NCBI GenBank assembly: GCA_964557955.1 | Contig: CAZLCS010000001.1 | Coordinates: 251,247 to 315,246 of the forward strand | DNA from: JALOOX01 sp964557955 | GTDB taxonomy: Bacteria > Desulfobacterota > Syntrophobacteria > Syntrophobacterales > Syntrophobacteraceae | Direction of reading: 5' to 3' | DNA length: 64,000 nucleotides | Shown: positions 1-9,034 of the stretch, in pieces | Layout of the letters: every line of letters starts with the position of its first letter | Position numbering within the stretch: the stretch's first letter is position 1 | Notes under the pieces: model-generated | Told to the model about the DNA's origin: nothing | Database searches by the model: none | The model's input: only the letters and a program-made list of their open reading frames with translations | Made by a program: the position numbers and the translations under genes

Positions 1-618
1 GATCATGAAGAGGGTTGTCTCGGGGTGAAGGTTCCTCAGAGTCTCAACGAGGTGGGTCCCGTCCACGTTGGAGACAAAATGGGCACGGGTCCCCTCTTTC
101 CAGTAAGGGCGCAGTGCTTCGGTCACCATCAGCGGCCCGAGGTCGGATCCTCCAATGCCGATGTTGACGATATCCCTGATCCTTTCGCCCGTGTATCCTT
201 TCCAGCTTCCAGAGAGGATCCGGCTCGAGAACTCCCGCATCTTCGCCAGGACCCTTCTCACGTCTGCCACAACGTCCTGGCCGTCCAGTTGGAGGGGGGA
301 GCTCACGCTGTTCCTGAGCGCCACATGGAGAACTGCCCTGCCTTCAGTCTCGTTGATGCGCTCGCCGGCGAACATCCTTTCAATGGCATCACCGACCGCC
401 GTTTCCCGGGCAAGCGCCAGGAGGAGGTCCAGAGTCTCCTCGGTCATCCTGTTCTTGGAGTAATCGAGCAGGATATCGTTGAATCGAACGGAGAATTTCT
501 CGAACCGCCGGGGATCCCTGGCGAATAGCTCACGCATGGAGACATGCTTCAGACGGGCATGGTGTTCCCGAAGATCGGCCCAGCTCCTGGTCTTGCTCGG
601 ATTGACCTTCTTCAACAT
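1..618 (-). CDS. pgi: Glucose-6-phosphate isomerase, N-terminal 206 residues (cut by window edge)
   Basis: Interconverts glucose-6-phosphate and fructose-6-phosphate in the cytoplasm. The minus-strand frame is open from an ATG at 616-618 to base 1 with no stop, so the C-terminal two thirds lie outside the window. It encodes the family hallmarks VNIGIGGSDLGP and, further on, FVSNVDGTH, which form the sugar-phosphate site. The start is preceded by a strong purine-rich ribosome site (GGGAGGGAGG). The gene begins 27 bases after the aspC stop, so it is probably the last known member of the argC-truA-aspC-pgi run. Family assignment is firm. The sequence gives no hint of regulation of its own. Confidence 0.93.
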   Translation of the reverse strand, partial: MLKKVNPSKTRSWADLREHHARLKHVSMRELFARDPRRFEKFSVRFNDILLDYSKNRMTEETLDLLLALARETAVGDAIERMFAGERINETEGRAVLHVALRNSVSSPLQLDGQDVVADVRRVLAKMREFSSRILSGSWKGYTGERIRDIVNIGIGGSDLGPLMVTEALRPYWKEGTRAHFVSNVDGTHLVETLRNLHPETTLFMI

Positions 619-645
619 CGGCTGCCTCCCTCCCTGAATGGCCTC

Positions 646-1842
646 TCAGACGAGTGCTGTCAGCGCTTGAGCCACCCGATTGAATCCCTCTTTGAGATCC
701 TCCATGGACAATGCGTATGAGAAACGCAGGCAGCGGTCTTCACCGAAGGCTCCTCCGGGCACCACAGCCACATGTGCCGACTCCATGAGATAATCCGCTA
801 GATCCAGTGAATTCCGGATGGGGCGGTCCCCAAACTTCCGCCCGAAGTAGTGGCCGAAGTTCGGAAAAACGTAGAAGGCGCCGGCCGGCCTCGGGCAGGT
901 GATGCCGGGCAGCTCTGCAAGCCGATCCATGACGTAACCGCACCGCTCCTGGAAAACCTTCACCATTTCCCGGACAGTTCCCGTACGCTCGCGAAGTGCG
1001 GCCACGCTGGCGTACTGAGCGATGGACGTGGGATTGCTCGTGGACTGGCTCTGAATCTTTGTGGCCGCTTTGATGGCTCCGGCATCCCCCAGCAGGTACC
1101 CGATCCGCCACCCCGTCATGCAAAAGGTCTTGCTGACCCCATTGAGAATGAACGTGCGAGCCTTGAGCCTGGGCTCAACCATGGCGATATTGGCCCACTG
1201 CTCCCCGTTGAACAGGATGCGGTAGTAAATGTCGTCTGAAACGACGAGTACATTCTCCCTGGGCACGAGAACCTCAGCAAGGGCGGCGAGCTCGGATGCA
1301 CTGTAATGAGCCCCCGTCGGGTTCGAGGGGCTGTTCAGGATCAGGAGCCGGGTGCGATCCGTGATGGCGGCTCGAAGGTCTTCGGCCCTGAGCTTGAAAC
1401 CGGCTTCTTCCGGGCAGGGGACGATGACCGGCTTCGCACCCGTGAGGACGACCATGTCCGGGTAGGAGACCCAGAAGGGTGAAGGTATGATCACTTCGTC
1501 ACCGGGGTCCAGAAGGGCCTGGAAAAGGTTGTAAAGCGCATGTTTGCCGCCGCAGGACACCAGCACTTCCTCGCGCTCATAGGAAAGACCATAATCGCTC
1601 TGAATGACCTCTCGAACCGCATCCTTGAGTTCATCGATTCCACCTACGGCCGTGTAGCGCGTGTGGCCATCCCTGATGGCACGGATGGCGGCTTCACAAA
1701 TATGCTCGGGAGTGTCGAAATCCGGCTCGCCCACCCCAAAGTTGACAATATGCACTCCCCCGGCTCTCAATGCTTTCGCCTTGGCGTTGATGGCCAGTGT
1801 TGCCGATGGTTGGATGCGTGTCACCCTTTCAGCAAGTTTCAT
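646..1842 (-). CDS. aspC: Class I pyridoxal-phosphate aminotransferase, aspartate aminotransferase type
   Basis: Transfers the amino group between aspartate and 2-oxoglutarate (or a related pair) using PLP. The 398 residues match the normal length of the bacterial I-gamma aspartate aminotransferases. Visible motifs: SPSNPTG near residue 171 (substrate and cofactor site), VSDDIYY near 201 with the Asp that contacts the PLP ring nitrogen, and SKTFCMTGWRIGY, whose Lys238 forms the internal aldimine. The start overlaps the end of truA by 14 bases, implying co-transcription and coupled translation. Substrate preference cannot be read from the sequence; a prephenate or aromatic aminotransferase of the same fold is possible. 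Confidence 0.88.
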   Translation of the reverse strand: MKLAERVTRIQPSATLAINAKAKALRAGGVHIVNFGVGEPDFDTPEHICEAAIRAIRDGHTRYTAVGGIDELKDAVREVIQSDYGLSYEREEVLVSCGGKHALYNLFQALLDPGDEVIIPSPFWVSYPDMVVLTGAKPVIVPCPEEAGFKLRAEDLRAAITDRTRLLILNSPSNPTGAHYSASELAALAEVLVPRENVLVVSDDIYYRILFNGEQWANIAMVEPRLKARTFILNGVSKTFCMTGWRIGYLLGDAGAIKAATKIQSQSTSNPTSIAQYASVAALRERTGTVREMVKVFQERCGYVMDRLAELPGITCPRPAGAFYVFPNFGHYFGRKFGDRPIRNSLDLADYLMESAHVAVVPGGAFGEDRCLRFSYALSMEDLKEGFNRVAQALTALV

Positions 1843-2641
1843 CCTCTACCCCTCTCTCCATATCCCGCTGGTCATGGGAATCGTATTTAACGTCCACAAG
1901 GAACAGTCCGTGGGCAGGCGCCGTCATGCCCGCCCGTCGCCTATCCTTACTGTCCATAATCTCGAAAAACCCCGCCGGGCTGAGCTTGCCTTTGCCCACA
2001 TCGACCAGGGTGCCCACCAGATTCCTGACCATATGCCTGAGAAAACCATTCGCCTCAAAGAAAAAGATCCAATGGTCAGGGTCGGGGCGATTCATCTCTG
2101 CCCTCAAGATATGCCGTTCGGTCGACTTGACCGACGATCCAGCAGCCATGAAAGCAGAGAAATCGTGCATCCCCACTAACCCCTGGAGGCACTCCCGAAC
2201 GGGCGCGGCCAATAGGCGCTGGCGAATCTGCCACGCGATGCACCTCTCCAGGGCTGAAGGTGTCTCCCGGTTGAGTATGTGATACTCGTAAGTTTTGCTG
2301 CTGGCCGAAAACCTGGCGTGAAAGGAGTCCGCCACTTCCTCGGCTTCGAGCACCACAATGTCCGCAGGCAGAAGGCTGTTCAGTCCCTTCTGAATCTCCC
2401 GGGGTTTCAGGCGTGTTCGTGCATAGAAATTGGCCACCTGCCCCCTGGCGTGAACTCCGGCATCCGTCCGCCCTGACCCCCTCACCCGAATGGGGCCCCC
2501 CAACATGATCTCGATGCGGGACTCCAGGACTTCCTGAATCGTGAGGACACCCTCCTGCCTCTGCCATCCATGGTATCCCGATCCATCGTATTCCAGGACA
2601 AGCTTGAAGTTCCGCTTCTTCTGAAGGTCATGATGGCCCAT
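1829..2641 (-). CDS. truA: tRNA pseudouridine(38-40) synthase TruA
   Basis: Converts uridines 38-40 of the anticodon arm of many tRNAs to pseudouridine. The signature RGSGRTDAGVHARGQVANF carries the catalytic Asp (Asp60 from the chosen start), and the N-terminal FKLVLEYDGSGYHGWQRQ is typical of the family. I chose the ATG at 2639-2641 (MGHHDLQKKR), giving 270 residues, because the longer open frame would run 52 bases into argC and add 20 residues the family lacks. It starts 8 bases after the argC stop and overlaps aspC at its end, so it sits in the middle of a four-gene run. Confidence 0.94.
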   Translation of the reverse strand: MGHHDLQKKRNFKLVLEYDGSGYHGWQRQEGVLTIQEVLESRIEIMLGGPIRVRGSGRTDAGVHARGQVANFYARTRLKPREIQKGLNSLLPADIVVLEAEEVADSFHARFSASSKTYEYHILNRETPSALERCIAWQIRQRLLAAPVRECLQGLVGMHDFSAFMAAGSSVKSTERHILRAEMNRPDPDHWIFFFEANGFLRHMVRNLVGTLVDVGKGKLSPAGFFEIMDSKDRRRAGMTAPAHGLFLVDVKYDSHDQRDMERGVEDETC

Positions 2642-2649
2642 TGGTGCTG

Positions 2650-3687
2650 CTAAGGTTGCCAGGGAGCCGCCGCGAGCCCCGCCGTTTCGTGCAGTCCGCA
2701 CATGAGGTTCATATTGCAGACGGCCTGACCCGAAGCCCCCCGTGTCAGATTGTCGATGACCGATACGACGACCACGCGCTGTGTGCGGGGATCAACCCGC
2801 CAGCCGAGGTCGCAGTGGTTGCTGCCTCTCACCTGCAGGGTAGAGGGAAACTCACCCTTCTTGCAGAGCCTCACAAAAGGGGCTTCGTCGTAAAAGGCAC
2901 GAAATGCTTCATCAATCCTTTCAGAGGAAACCCCTGTCTCGAGGGATGCGTAAACTGTACTCAGAATCCCGCGACTCATGGGAACCAGGTGGGGAGTGAA
3001 ATTGACGATGAGAGCCCTCCCTGCCAGCCTGCCAAGCTCCTGCTCGATTTCGGGCGTATGCCGATGCTCGCACACCTTGTAGGCTTTGAAACCCTCGTTG
3101 ACCTCGCAGAAATGGACGGCGAGAGAGGCCCCTCGGCCGGCTCCGGAAACGCCTGACTTGGAGTCGGCGATGATGGTTTCGGCCCGAACCAGCCCCTGCT
3201 GAAGCAAGGGTGCAGCCGCCAGGATGATGCTGGTAGGGTAACAGCCGGGATTGCCCACCAGTCGCGCACGGCTGATGGCATCCCTGTAGAGCTCAGGCAG
3301 ACCGTACACGGCTTCGGTCAAAAGCTCCGGTGTTTTGTGCCGTTGATACCAGGCCTCGTATACGGCCGGGTCGCGAAAGCGGTAGTCAGCGCTCAGATCG
3401 ACGACCTTCACGCCACGATCCAGCAATGCGGGGACCATGTCCATTGCAGCCTGATGGGGAAGGGCGGTGAAGACGACATCCGCGTCCCGTGTGAGGATTT
3501 CGGGATCGGGCTCCTGAAATACAAGATCGAAATGACCCCTGAATGCAGGGTAGAAATCGTCGAGCCTTTGTCCCAACTGCGCTCTGGAGGTGATGGTCGT
3601 GAGCCGGGTTTCCGGGTGCTGGGCTATGATCCGAATCAGTTCAAACCCCGTGTATCCCGATGCCCCTGCTATGGCGACGCGTACCAT
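2650..3687 (-). CDS. argC: N-acetyl-gamma-glutamyl-phosphate reductase
   Basis: NADPH-dependent reduction of N-acetylglutamyl phosphate to the semialdehyde, third step of arginine synthesis. The protein is 345 residues, the usual length. It opens with the Rossmann motif AIAGASGYTG and contains GNPGCYPTS with the acyl-accepting Cys149. The ATG at 3685-3687 is preferred: it has a GAGGAGGGG ribosome site at proper distance, whereas the longer frame would cross a transcription terminator. It is the first gene of argC-truA-aspC-pgi; no other arg gene is nearby. Confidence 0.95.
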   Translation of the reverse strand: MVRVAIAGASGYTGFELIRIIAQHPETRLTTITSRAQLGQRLDDFYPAFRGHFDLVFQEPDPEILTRDADVVFTALPHQAAMDMVPALLDRGVKVVDLSADYRFRDPAVYEAWYQRHKTPELLTEAVYGLPELYRDAISRARLVGNPGCYPTSIILAAAPLLQQGLVRAETIIADSKSGVSGAGRGASLAVHFCEVNEGFKAYKVCEHRHTPEIEQELGRLAGRALIVNFTPHLVPMSRGILSTVYASLETGVSSERIDEAFRAFYDEAPFVRLCKKGEFPSTLQVRGSNHCDLGWRVDPRTQRVVVVSVIDNLTRGASGQAVCNMNLMCGLHETAGLAAAPWQP

Positions 3688-3715
3688 ATTTCCCCTCCTC
3701 ATGATATGCCAAGGC

Positions 3716-3747
3716 AAAAAGGGCACGGCGCTTAAGGCGCAGTGCCC
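3716..3747 (-). terminator. Intrinsic terminator after rplM-rpsI
   Basis: Read on the minus strand this is a long GC-rich hairpin: outer arms GGGCAC and GTGCCC, inner arms GCGCC and GCGC around TTAA, followed by five T. It lies about 210 bases beyond the rpsI stop and just ahead of the argC ribosome site, so it separates the ribosomal-protein unit from argC. Confidence 0.75.
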
Positions 3748-3954
3748 TCTTTCTTTCAAAATCGGTGTCTCTGTCAATGAGGTTATGGATAAGACGGGCA
3801 GTTCCGACGAATCTTCAATGACGCATCAGGGCAAGTATTCCATCGGCATCTTCACCCACCCGGGCTCCACCGCTGCCTCCGGGAGCAGCAATGGTCACTC
3901 CCCAGCAACAGGATTTTCCCCATCTGTCCAACACCAAGACAATCATGCGCCGAA

Positions 3955-4347
3955 TTAGCGTTTCGAATACTGGAACCGGGCACGCGCACTTCGCCTGCCG
4001 TATTTCTTTCTTTCCTTCACCCGAGAATCGCGCGTGATGAAACCAGCTCTCTTCAAGACTTCCCGAAACTCCGGGTTGAATTCGAGCAAAGCTTTGGAAA
4101 TTCCATGACGAATAGCTCCGGCCTGTCCGGATCCGCCGCCGCCGAACACATTGACCATGACATCCAATTTGCCGTAAGTGCCCGTGAGAACCAAAGGCTG
4201 AGCAATAACCATCTTGCTGGTTTGCCGGTCGACATATTCATCCATGGATCTCTTGTTGATGGTGATCACACCCGATCCAGGCTGGAGCCATACGCGTGCC
4301 ACTGCTGATTTTCGTTTTCCCGTTCCATAGAAGCGCTGTTCGGCCAT
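3955..4347 (-). CDS. rpsI: Small ribosomal subunit protein uS9
   Basis: Ribosomal protein S9, whose C-terminal tail reaches the P-site tRNA. The 130 residues include GTGKRKSAVARVWL at the N-terminus, the glycine-rich VFGGGGSGQAGAIRHGI, and the diagnostic basic tail RSARARFQYSKR. A GTG directly precedes the ATG at 4345-4347; the GAGGAG ribosome site lies 8 bases from the GTG and 11 from the ATG, so either may be used. It follows rplM, the near-universal bacterial order, with 45 bases between. Confidence 0.97.
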   Translation of the reverse strand: MAEQRFYGTGKRKSAVARVWLQPGSGVITINKRSMDEYVDRQTSKMVIAQPLVLTGTYGKLDVMVNVFGGGGSGQAGAIRHGISKALLEFNPEFREVLKRAGFITRDSRVKERKKYGRRSARARFQYSKR

Positions 4348-4392
4348 CACTGTTCAATCTCCTCGTGCATCCAGGTGAAGCTTGAGATTCGC

Positions 4393-4821
4393 CTAGAAAT
4401 CAACCGTCACAGGTTGCTGAGCTTCGTGTGGATGCTCGGTTCCTCGGTACACCTTCAATTTCTTGATCAATTTTCGTCCCAGCCTGTTCTTGGGCAGCAT
4501 TCCCCACACAGCCAGGCGGATCAACCGTTCAGGATTGTCCTGGTTGAGCTTGCGAGCAGAGGTTTCTTTCACGCCTCCCATGTAGCCACTGTGTCGGTAA
4601 TAAACCTTCTGGTCCCATTTGTTGCCCGTGAGCCGCACTTTGTCCGCGTTTACGACGATCACGAAATCCCCCAGGTCCACGTGAGGCGTGAATTGGGGTA
4701 AATGCTTGCCCCGCAGGCGGACAGCGATCTGTGTAGCCAATCGCCCGAGAATCCGGTTTTCAGCGTCTACGAGGATCCATTTGCGTTCATTTGCCTGAAA
4801 CTTGGCACTGCTTGTTTTCAT
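4393..4821 (-). CDS. rplM: Large ribosomal subunit protein uL13
   Basis: Ribosomal protein L13, an early-assembling 50S protein. The 142 residues have family features including WILVDAENRILGRLAT near the N-terminus, DFVIVVNADKVRLTGNK, the central YYRHSGYMGGVKE and the C-terminal LKVYRGTEHPHEAQQP. It is the first gene of the rplM-rpsI operon and has a near-consensus promoter about 45 bases upstream, so the 5' leader is short. Confidence 0.97.
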   Translation of the reverse strand: MKTSSAKFQANERKWILVDAENRILGRLATQIAVRLRGKHLPQFTPHVDLGDFVIVVNADKVRLTGNKWDQKVYYRHSGYMGGVKETSARKLNQDNPERLIRLAVWGMLPKNRLGRKLIKKLKVYRGTEHPHEAQQPVTVDF

Positions 4822-4864
4822 GGATTGTTCTCCAGAATGAATATGTCAAACCTAAAGCCCGTAA

Positions 4865-4893
4865 TCTATAAGGGAACCTCCCTATGATGTCAA
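4865..4893 (-). promoter_or_regulatory. Sigma-70-type promoter of rplM-rpsI
   Basis: On the minus strand: perfect -35 box TTGACA (4888-4893), 17-base spacer, -10 box TATAGA (4865-4870). It lies 44 bases upstream of the rplM start codon with no gene between. This is the closest match to consensus I found in the window. Confidence 0.85.
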
Positions 4894-4982
4894 GACAGTA
4901 ATTCATGCTGACTGTGAGCTTGTTTCGGGATGGACCTCCCAGGCGCAATCAGTGAAACACGGGGCCTCAAGCAGGATGCCGC

Positions 4983-7274
4983 TCAGTCCAGGTCTTCTTT
5001 TTCCCCGCTGCTGTAACTCCGACTTCCTCCGAAGGTTCCCAGCCCTTGCAGATTGACTGTAAAAGCAATGCGATGGTCCTTCTCTTCTTTTTCGTACGCC
5101 ACGCCGATGGCCCAGCACCCGTGATCATACCGAAAGCCATATCCATGGGCATAAAGGTGGTCCTGATCGATGGAATAATCGTGGTAGGTAAGCAGGTAAA
5201 AATTCCTGAAAAGTTTGATGTTTGTCCTGGCGATGATTTCGTCGACTAGCGATTCCCTTCGGTACTGGTAATCCACGCGCAGCCTGTGACCCAGGCCGCT
5301 GTTCAGAACCATGTAGAAGTCGTGAAGCTCCATGCTTCCACGATCCGGCGAAAACTCGGCATCGTAGGAGAGGGTCACGAACTTCTTGGGTCTCACGTCC
5401 AGCCTGAACCCGATGTCGGTGACCCCTTTCTCTCGACTGCTTTCCAGGCGGACGTCGGGGTCGTTCACGGGAACCCGTTCGAAATTATAGCCGTGCAGGA
5501 CCTGAAGTCGGGCTATCTCGTCATAGCTGATCTTCTCGTTGCCTTGTGCATCCGTTTTGACGGATTTGCCCGTCAAGAATGTCGAAAAGCCATATCGGAT
5601 ATCGTGGCGAGAGGGATCCTCGTCAAACCGATCGAACAGGGGAATGTCGCCTTCAATGGGTTCGGGGACGTACTCATAGAGGAACTCCGGGCGGATCGAG
5701 TGCTGGAATGCCTGATAAGATCCGACCTGCAATGGGTAAACTCGGTTCAGACGGCTGTTCATCTCGAGACGCAGATCCGTGAAGAACCGACCCTGGGAGG
5801 TGGCGGGCCGATCGGGCCTGTCTTCCTCCCAGTCGACCCAGTAGGAAGTCGCACTCACCCCGACAGATGGCTCTACATTCAAAAACCTCTTGAGCTGGAG
5901 CGGCAGGTAAAGCCTGGGAGATGTCTCCAGGCGATTGGCACGGTCTCCCTCACGTCTCCAATAATTCGTGTAAGCGGTATTGAATGTAAAATAGAGGGGA
6001 AGATCGTCGATCCACTTGGGAATGACGCTGTAGGCAAGGGCCGGGATGCGCTGCAAGGTGAATTCGTCGATTTCCTTGTCCTGCTGATCCCAGTAACGGG
6101 TGTCCATGCTGATGAGACTCGATTCCAACCGTTTTTCCAGATAAAGACTGGATTCGCGGGCGAGGGTGTTCTCGTCATTGATGACTCCGCGCCCGAAGTG
6201 CTCCCGGAAAATCTTGTCCGAATAGTCGACTGAGGCCGATCCGCGTTCGAATTCCCGCAGGAAATTGCGGTCACTGACGAAGTCGAGGTCCAATTTCGCA
6301 TCGATTTCCCAGGGTAATTCGAAAGAATGCCTCGATCTCAACCAGAATCGATCGCTACGAATGAATGGGTATTCCTGCTCCGCCAGGTGAGCCGGGTCGG
6401 CGTGGTCGTCCAGGTAGTTGAACATCCAGATCCCTTCTCCCCATGTTTCGTTGTTGATCCGGTATTCGATGCCGCCCATAAATCCGCGCTCTTCCATGTA
6501 GCGGCCGAAAAAGGTCGCATCCATGTCCTGGCGGATGGCCCAGTAAAACGGGATTTCTCCCTGCAGACCGTTGAGATCGGAATATCCTCCCCAGGGAAGC
6601 AGGAAACCCGATTGCCTCTTGCGATTCAACGGAACGGCCACAACAGGCAGGTAGAGTACGGGCACTCTGCCAATCCAGAACGAGGTGTGTTTAGCCCATG
6701 CCGTCCCTTCGACGTTGATCTTCATGGTGCCGTAGCGGATCCTCCAATCTGCGCTCTGAGGATCGCAACCCGTCACGAAGCCGCTCTTGAGCTCGTACTC
6801 GGTTTCGCCCGTCTTCTGGATGTTCTCTCCCTGTGCGTAGAGCTGATTGGTGGCGAAATAGGTCAGTCCCCCATCAACCCATCCGGTCTCCTCATCCAGA
6901 TTCCAGATCACGTGCTCCCCGCGGAGCCAGTCGTTTCCGTATTTCAGAAGCACGTTGCCCTTGAGCTCCACGACACGTTTGCCGGTGTCCAGCTCAGCCC
7001 AATCCGACTCGATGTAGCGTCTTCCCGAGATGATTCGAACATTGCCCTCAGCCTCATAGATCTTTCTATTCTGGTCGTATGACAGCCTTTCGGCATCGAT
7101 GGTCCAGGTTCCGCGAGCCTCAGTGACAAGAGTGCCGGTGCCGACGTGGTCCTTCAAATCCTCCTCGGCCGCAGCAGATCCGAGCAAAACGACCGCAGAC
7201 CACCCGATGAATATGATCACAAAGCCCAAGGTTGCGAGGGAATCCCGCAGGCGAGCTGAACGGATGCGAAGCAT
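4983..7274 (-). CDS. lptD: LPS-assembly protein LptD (outer-membrane beta-barrel)
   Basis: Outer-membrane translocon that, with LptE, inserts lipopolysaccharide into the outer leaflet. The 763-residue product has an N-terminal hydrophobic signal (about residues 15-36 ending GSAAAEED), an OstA/LptA-like beta-jellyroll (LSYDQNRKIYEAEGNVRI, then WAELDTGKRVVELKGNV), and a long C-terminal barrel rich in alternating aromatic strands, including PVLYLPVVAVPLN and RQSGFLLPWGGYSDLNG. The start at 7272-7274 was chosen because a signal peptide follows directly; the longer frame adds 46 residues without one. It lies 195 bases after folC. Confidence 0.93.
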   Translation of the reverse strand: MLRIRSARLRDSLATLGFVIIFIGWSAVVLLGSAAAEEDLKDHVGTGTLVTEARGTWTIDAERLSYDQNRKIYEAEGNVRIISGRRYIESDWAELDTGKRVVELKGNVLLKYGNDWLRGEHVIWNLDEETGWVDGGLTYFATNQLYAQGENIQKTGETEYELKSGFVTGCDPQSADWRIRYGTMKINVEGTAWAKHTSFWIGRVPVLYLPVVAVPLNRKRQSGFLLPWGGYSDLNGLQGEIPFYWAIRQDMDATFFGRYMEERGFMGGIEYRINNETWGEGIWMFNYLDDHADPAHLAEQEYPFIRSDRFWLRSRHSFELPWEIDAKLDLDFVSDRNFLREFERGSASVDYSDKIFREHFGRGVINDENTLARESSLYLEKRLESSLISMDTRYWDQQDKEIDEFTLQRIPALAYSVIPKWIDDLPLYFTFNTAYTNYWRREGDRANRLETSPRLYLPLQLKRFLNVEPSVGVSATSYWVDWEEDRPDRPATSQGRFFTDLRLEMNSRLNRVYPLQVGSYQAFQHSIRPEFLYEYVPEPIEGDIPLFDRFDEDPSRHDIRYGFSTFLTGKSVKTDAQGNEKISYDEIARLQVLHGYNFERVPVNDPDVRLESSREKGVTDIGFRLDVRPKKFVTLSYDAEFSPDRGSMELHDFYMVLNSGLGHRLRVDYQYRRESLVDEIIARTNIKLFRNFYLLTYHDYSIDQDHLYAHGYGFRYDHGCWAIGVAYEKEEKDHRIAFTVNLQGLGTFGGSRSYSSGEKEDLD

Positions 7275-7469
7275 GGTATCAATGCCCTTCCATTGATAGT
7301 GGCCGTTTATCCGGAGACCGGGCGCCTCGATTCGCAAGGCTGTCAGAGCACGACCCACCAGCCGGTCCCAATCCCTTGATTGCAGAGTCCAGGCGAAAAG
7401 AAGACCGTGCATTCATGGGGCGGAACCTCCTCAACTTCTCTCCCGCCCCCCCGGGACTTCGCCCGTTAT

Positions 7470-8768
7470 TCATATGGCAAGGGTGTGCTCTCCAAAAAGC
7501 TCTTTCACTTCACCGGCGAAATACAGGGAGCCGGTGATGCAAATGGCATCGCCCGGTGCCGCCATGGCCCTGGCTTCGGCTATGGCCGCACTGGGATCAC
7601 GAATGACATAATGCTTCTGAACGTATGGACGGGCCATCCGTTTGAGGGTCTCCGGCCGTTCCGCCCGAGCATAACGAGGCTGGGTGAAAATGGCCGTCTC
7701 AGCAAGGGGCAGCAGCCTTCTGAGAATCCCACGAGTGTCCTTGTCAGCCATGATGCCGATGACCAGATGAAGCTTTTCGAAAGCGAAGCACGACTTGAGC
7801 GCCTCTCTCAGGCTCTCGGCACCGTGTGGGTTGTGGGCGCCGTCCAGAATGATGAGGGGGTTTTCCTGTAACACCTCAAGCCGCCCGGGCCAGCTCACCT
7901 GAAGCAGGCCTTCCCTGATGGCTCCGTCTTCCAAAATGAGAGTGTCCTGCGCCTCAAGCACCTCGAGAGCAGCCAGTGCCAAAGCCGCATTCTGATACTG
8001 ATGGCTGCCTTTGAGGTTCAGCTCCAACATTCGATACCGCTGCTTCATCCCATGATACTGGAATGAGCCATCGGGATTTCGGCGCACGCGGAACTGCGAT
8101 CCCAAGCTGTAAAGTGGAGCATTGTGACCGAAGCAGGTGGCTTTCAAAATACCTTTTACCACCGGCTGCTTGACGCCTGTAATGAGTGGTATGCCGTCTT
8201 TGATGATCCCCGCCTTTTCACGGGCTATGGACGCGAGGCTGCTGCCCAGAAACTCCTGATGGTCATAGGATACGTTCGTGATGATACATGCCTCGGGCCG
8301 TATGACATTGGTCGCATCCAGCCTGCCCCCCATGCCCACTTCGATGACGGCCCAGTCCACCTGCTCCTCCATGAAGTACTGGAAGGCCATGGCTGTCACC
8401 ATCTCAAAGAATGTGGGAGGCTCACTTTCGTCGAGCACGGAACGGACACGCTCGAACACCTCGAAGATACGGCCGATGGCTGCCTCCCTCTCGTCGATCC
8501 GAAATCTTTCCGTAAATCTCACGAGGTGAGGTGAGGTGTAAAGCCCGACTCTGAAGCCGTGATGCCGCAAAATGCTCGAAAGCATGGCGGCCGTGGATCC
8601 CTTACCATTAGTGCCCCCGACATGAATACACCTCAGGCGGTGTTCCGGATTTCCAAGGCGCGACAGTATCTTCTCCGTAGAATTCAAGCCGAATTTGATG
8701 CCATGCTTCTGCAAACCATAGAGGTAATCGATGGATGCCTTGTAGTGGTTCGGGACCGAGCTCTCCAT
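7470..8768 (-). CDS. folC: Folylpolyglutamate synthase / dihydrofolate synthase
   Basis: Adds glutamate to dihydropteroate and/or extends the polyglutamate tail of folates, using ATP. It belongs to the Mur ligase superfamily: P-loop HVGGTNGKGSTAAM near residue 49, TSPHLVRFTERFRI, GGRLDATNV and the C-terminal-domain motif ILDGAHNPHGAESL. Several starts are possible. I chose the ATG at 8766-8768 (432 residues), which gives a normal family N-terminus; an ATG 12 bases and a GTG 24 bases upstream are alternatives and no ribosome site is decisive. Often paired with accD in bacteria, but not here. Confidence 0.92.
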   Translation of the reverse strand: MESSVPNHYKASIDYLYGLQKHGIKFGLNSTEKILSRLGNPEHRLRCIHVGGTNGKGSTAAMLSSILRHHGFRVGLYTSPHLVRFTERFRIDEREAAIGRIFEVFERVRSVLDESEPPTFFEMVTAMAFQYFMEEQVDWAVIEVGMGGRLDATNVIRPEACIITNVSYDHQEFLGSSLASIAREKAGIIKDGIPLITGVKQPVVKGILKATCFGHNAPLYSLGSQFRVRRNPDGSFQYHGMKQRYRMLELNLKGSHQYQNAALALAALEVLEAQDTLILEDGAIREGLLQVSWPGRLEVLQENPLIILDGAHNPHGAESLREALKSCFAFEKLHLVIGIMADKDTRGILRRLLPLAETAIFTQPRYARAERPETLKRMARPYVQKHYVIRDPSAAIAEARAMAAPGDAICITGSLYFAGEVKELFGEHTLAI

Positions 8769-9034
8769 TTGTTTTCCCATACTCCATACCACAATGATGA
8801 TGCCGAGCTTCTGAGTATACCGGCCCTTTTAGCACACTTCATTCCGATGCGAAATGTCTATGTGATGAACAAACAGAAGAGGAAAGAGGGCAGGGACCTC
8901 AGAAAATGGATGTTGTGGGAAAGGCACGGGGTGGTGAGGACCGATAGCTCCTCACTCGCGGTTTGAAAAGCAACGGCCCAAGCCGGCGGCACGGCTTCCG
9001 GGCCACAGGGCGGAAAACCGAAAAAGGTCCTCGT

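Noticed and set aside
5286..6233. A 315-codon plus-strand frame inside lptD
   Set aside because: Antisense shadow of the LptD barrel; composition is unlike a protein.
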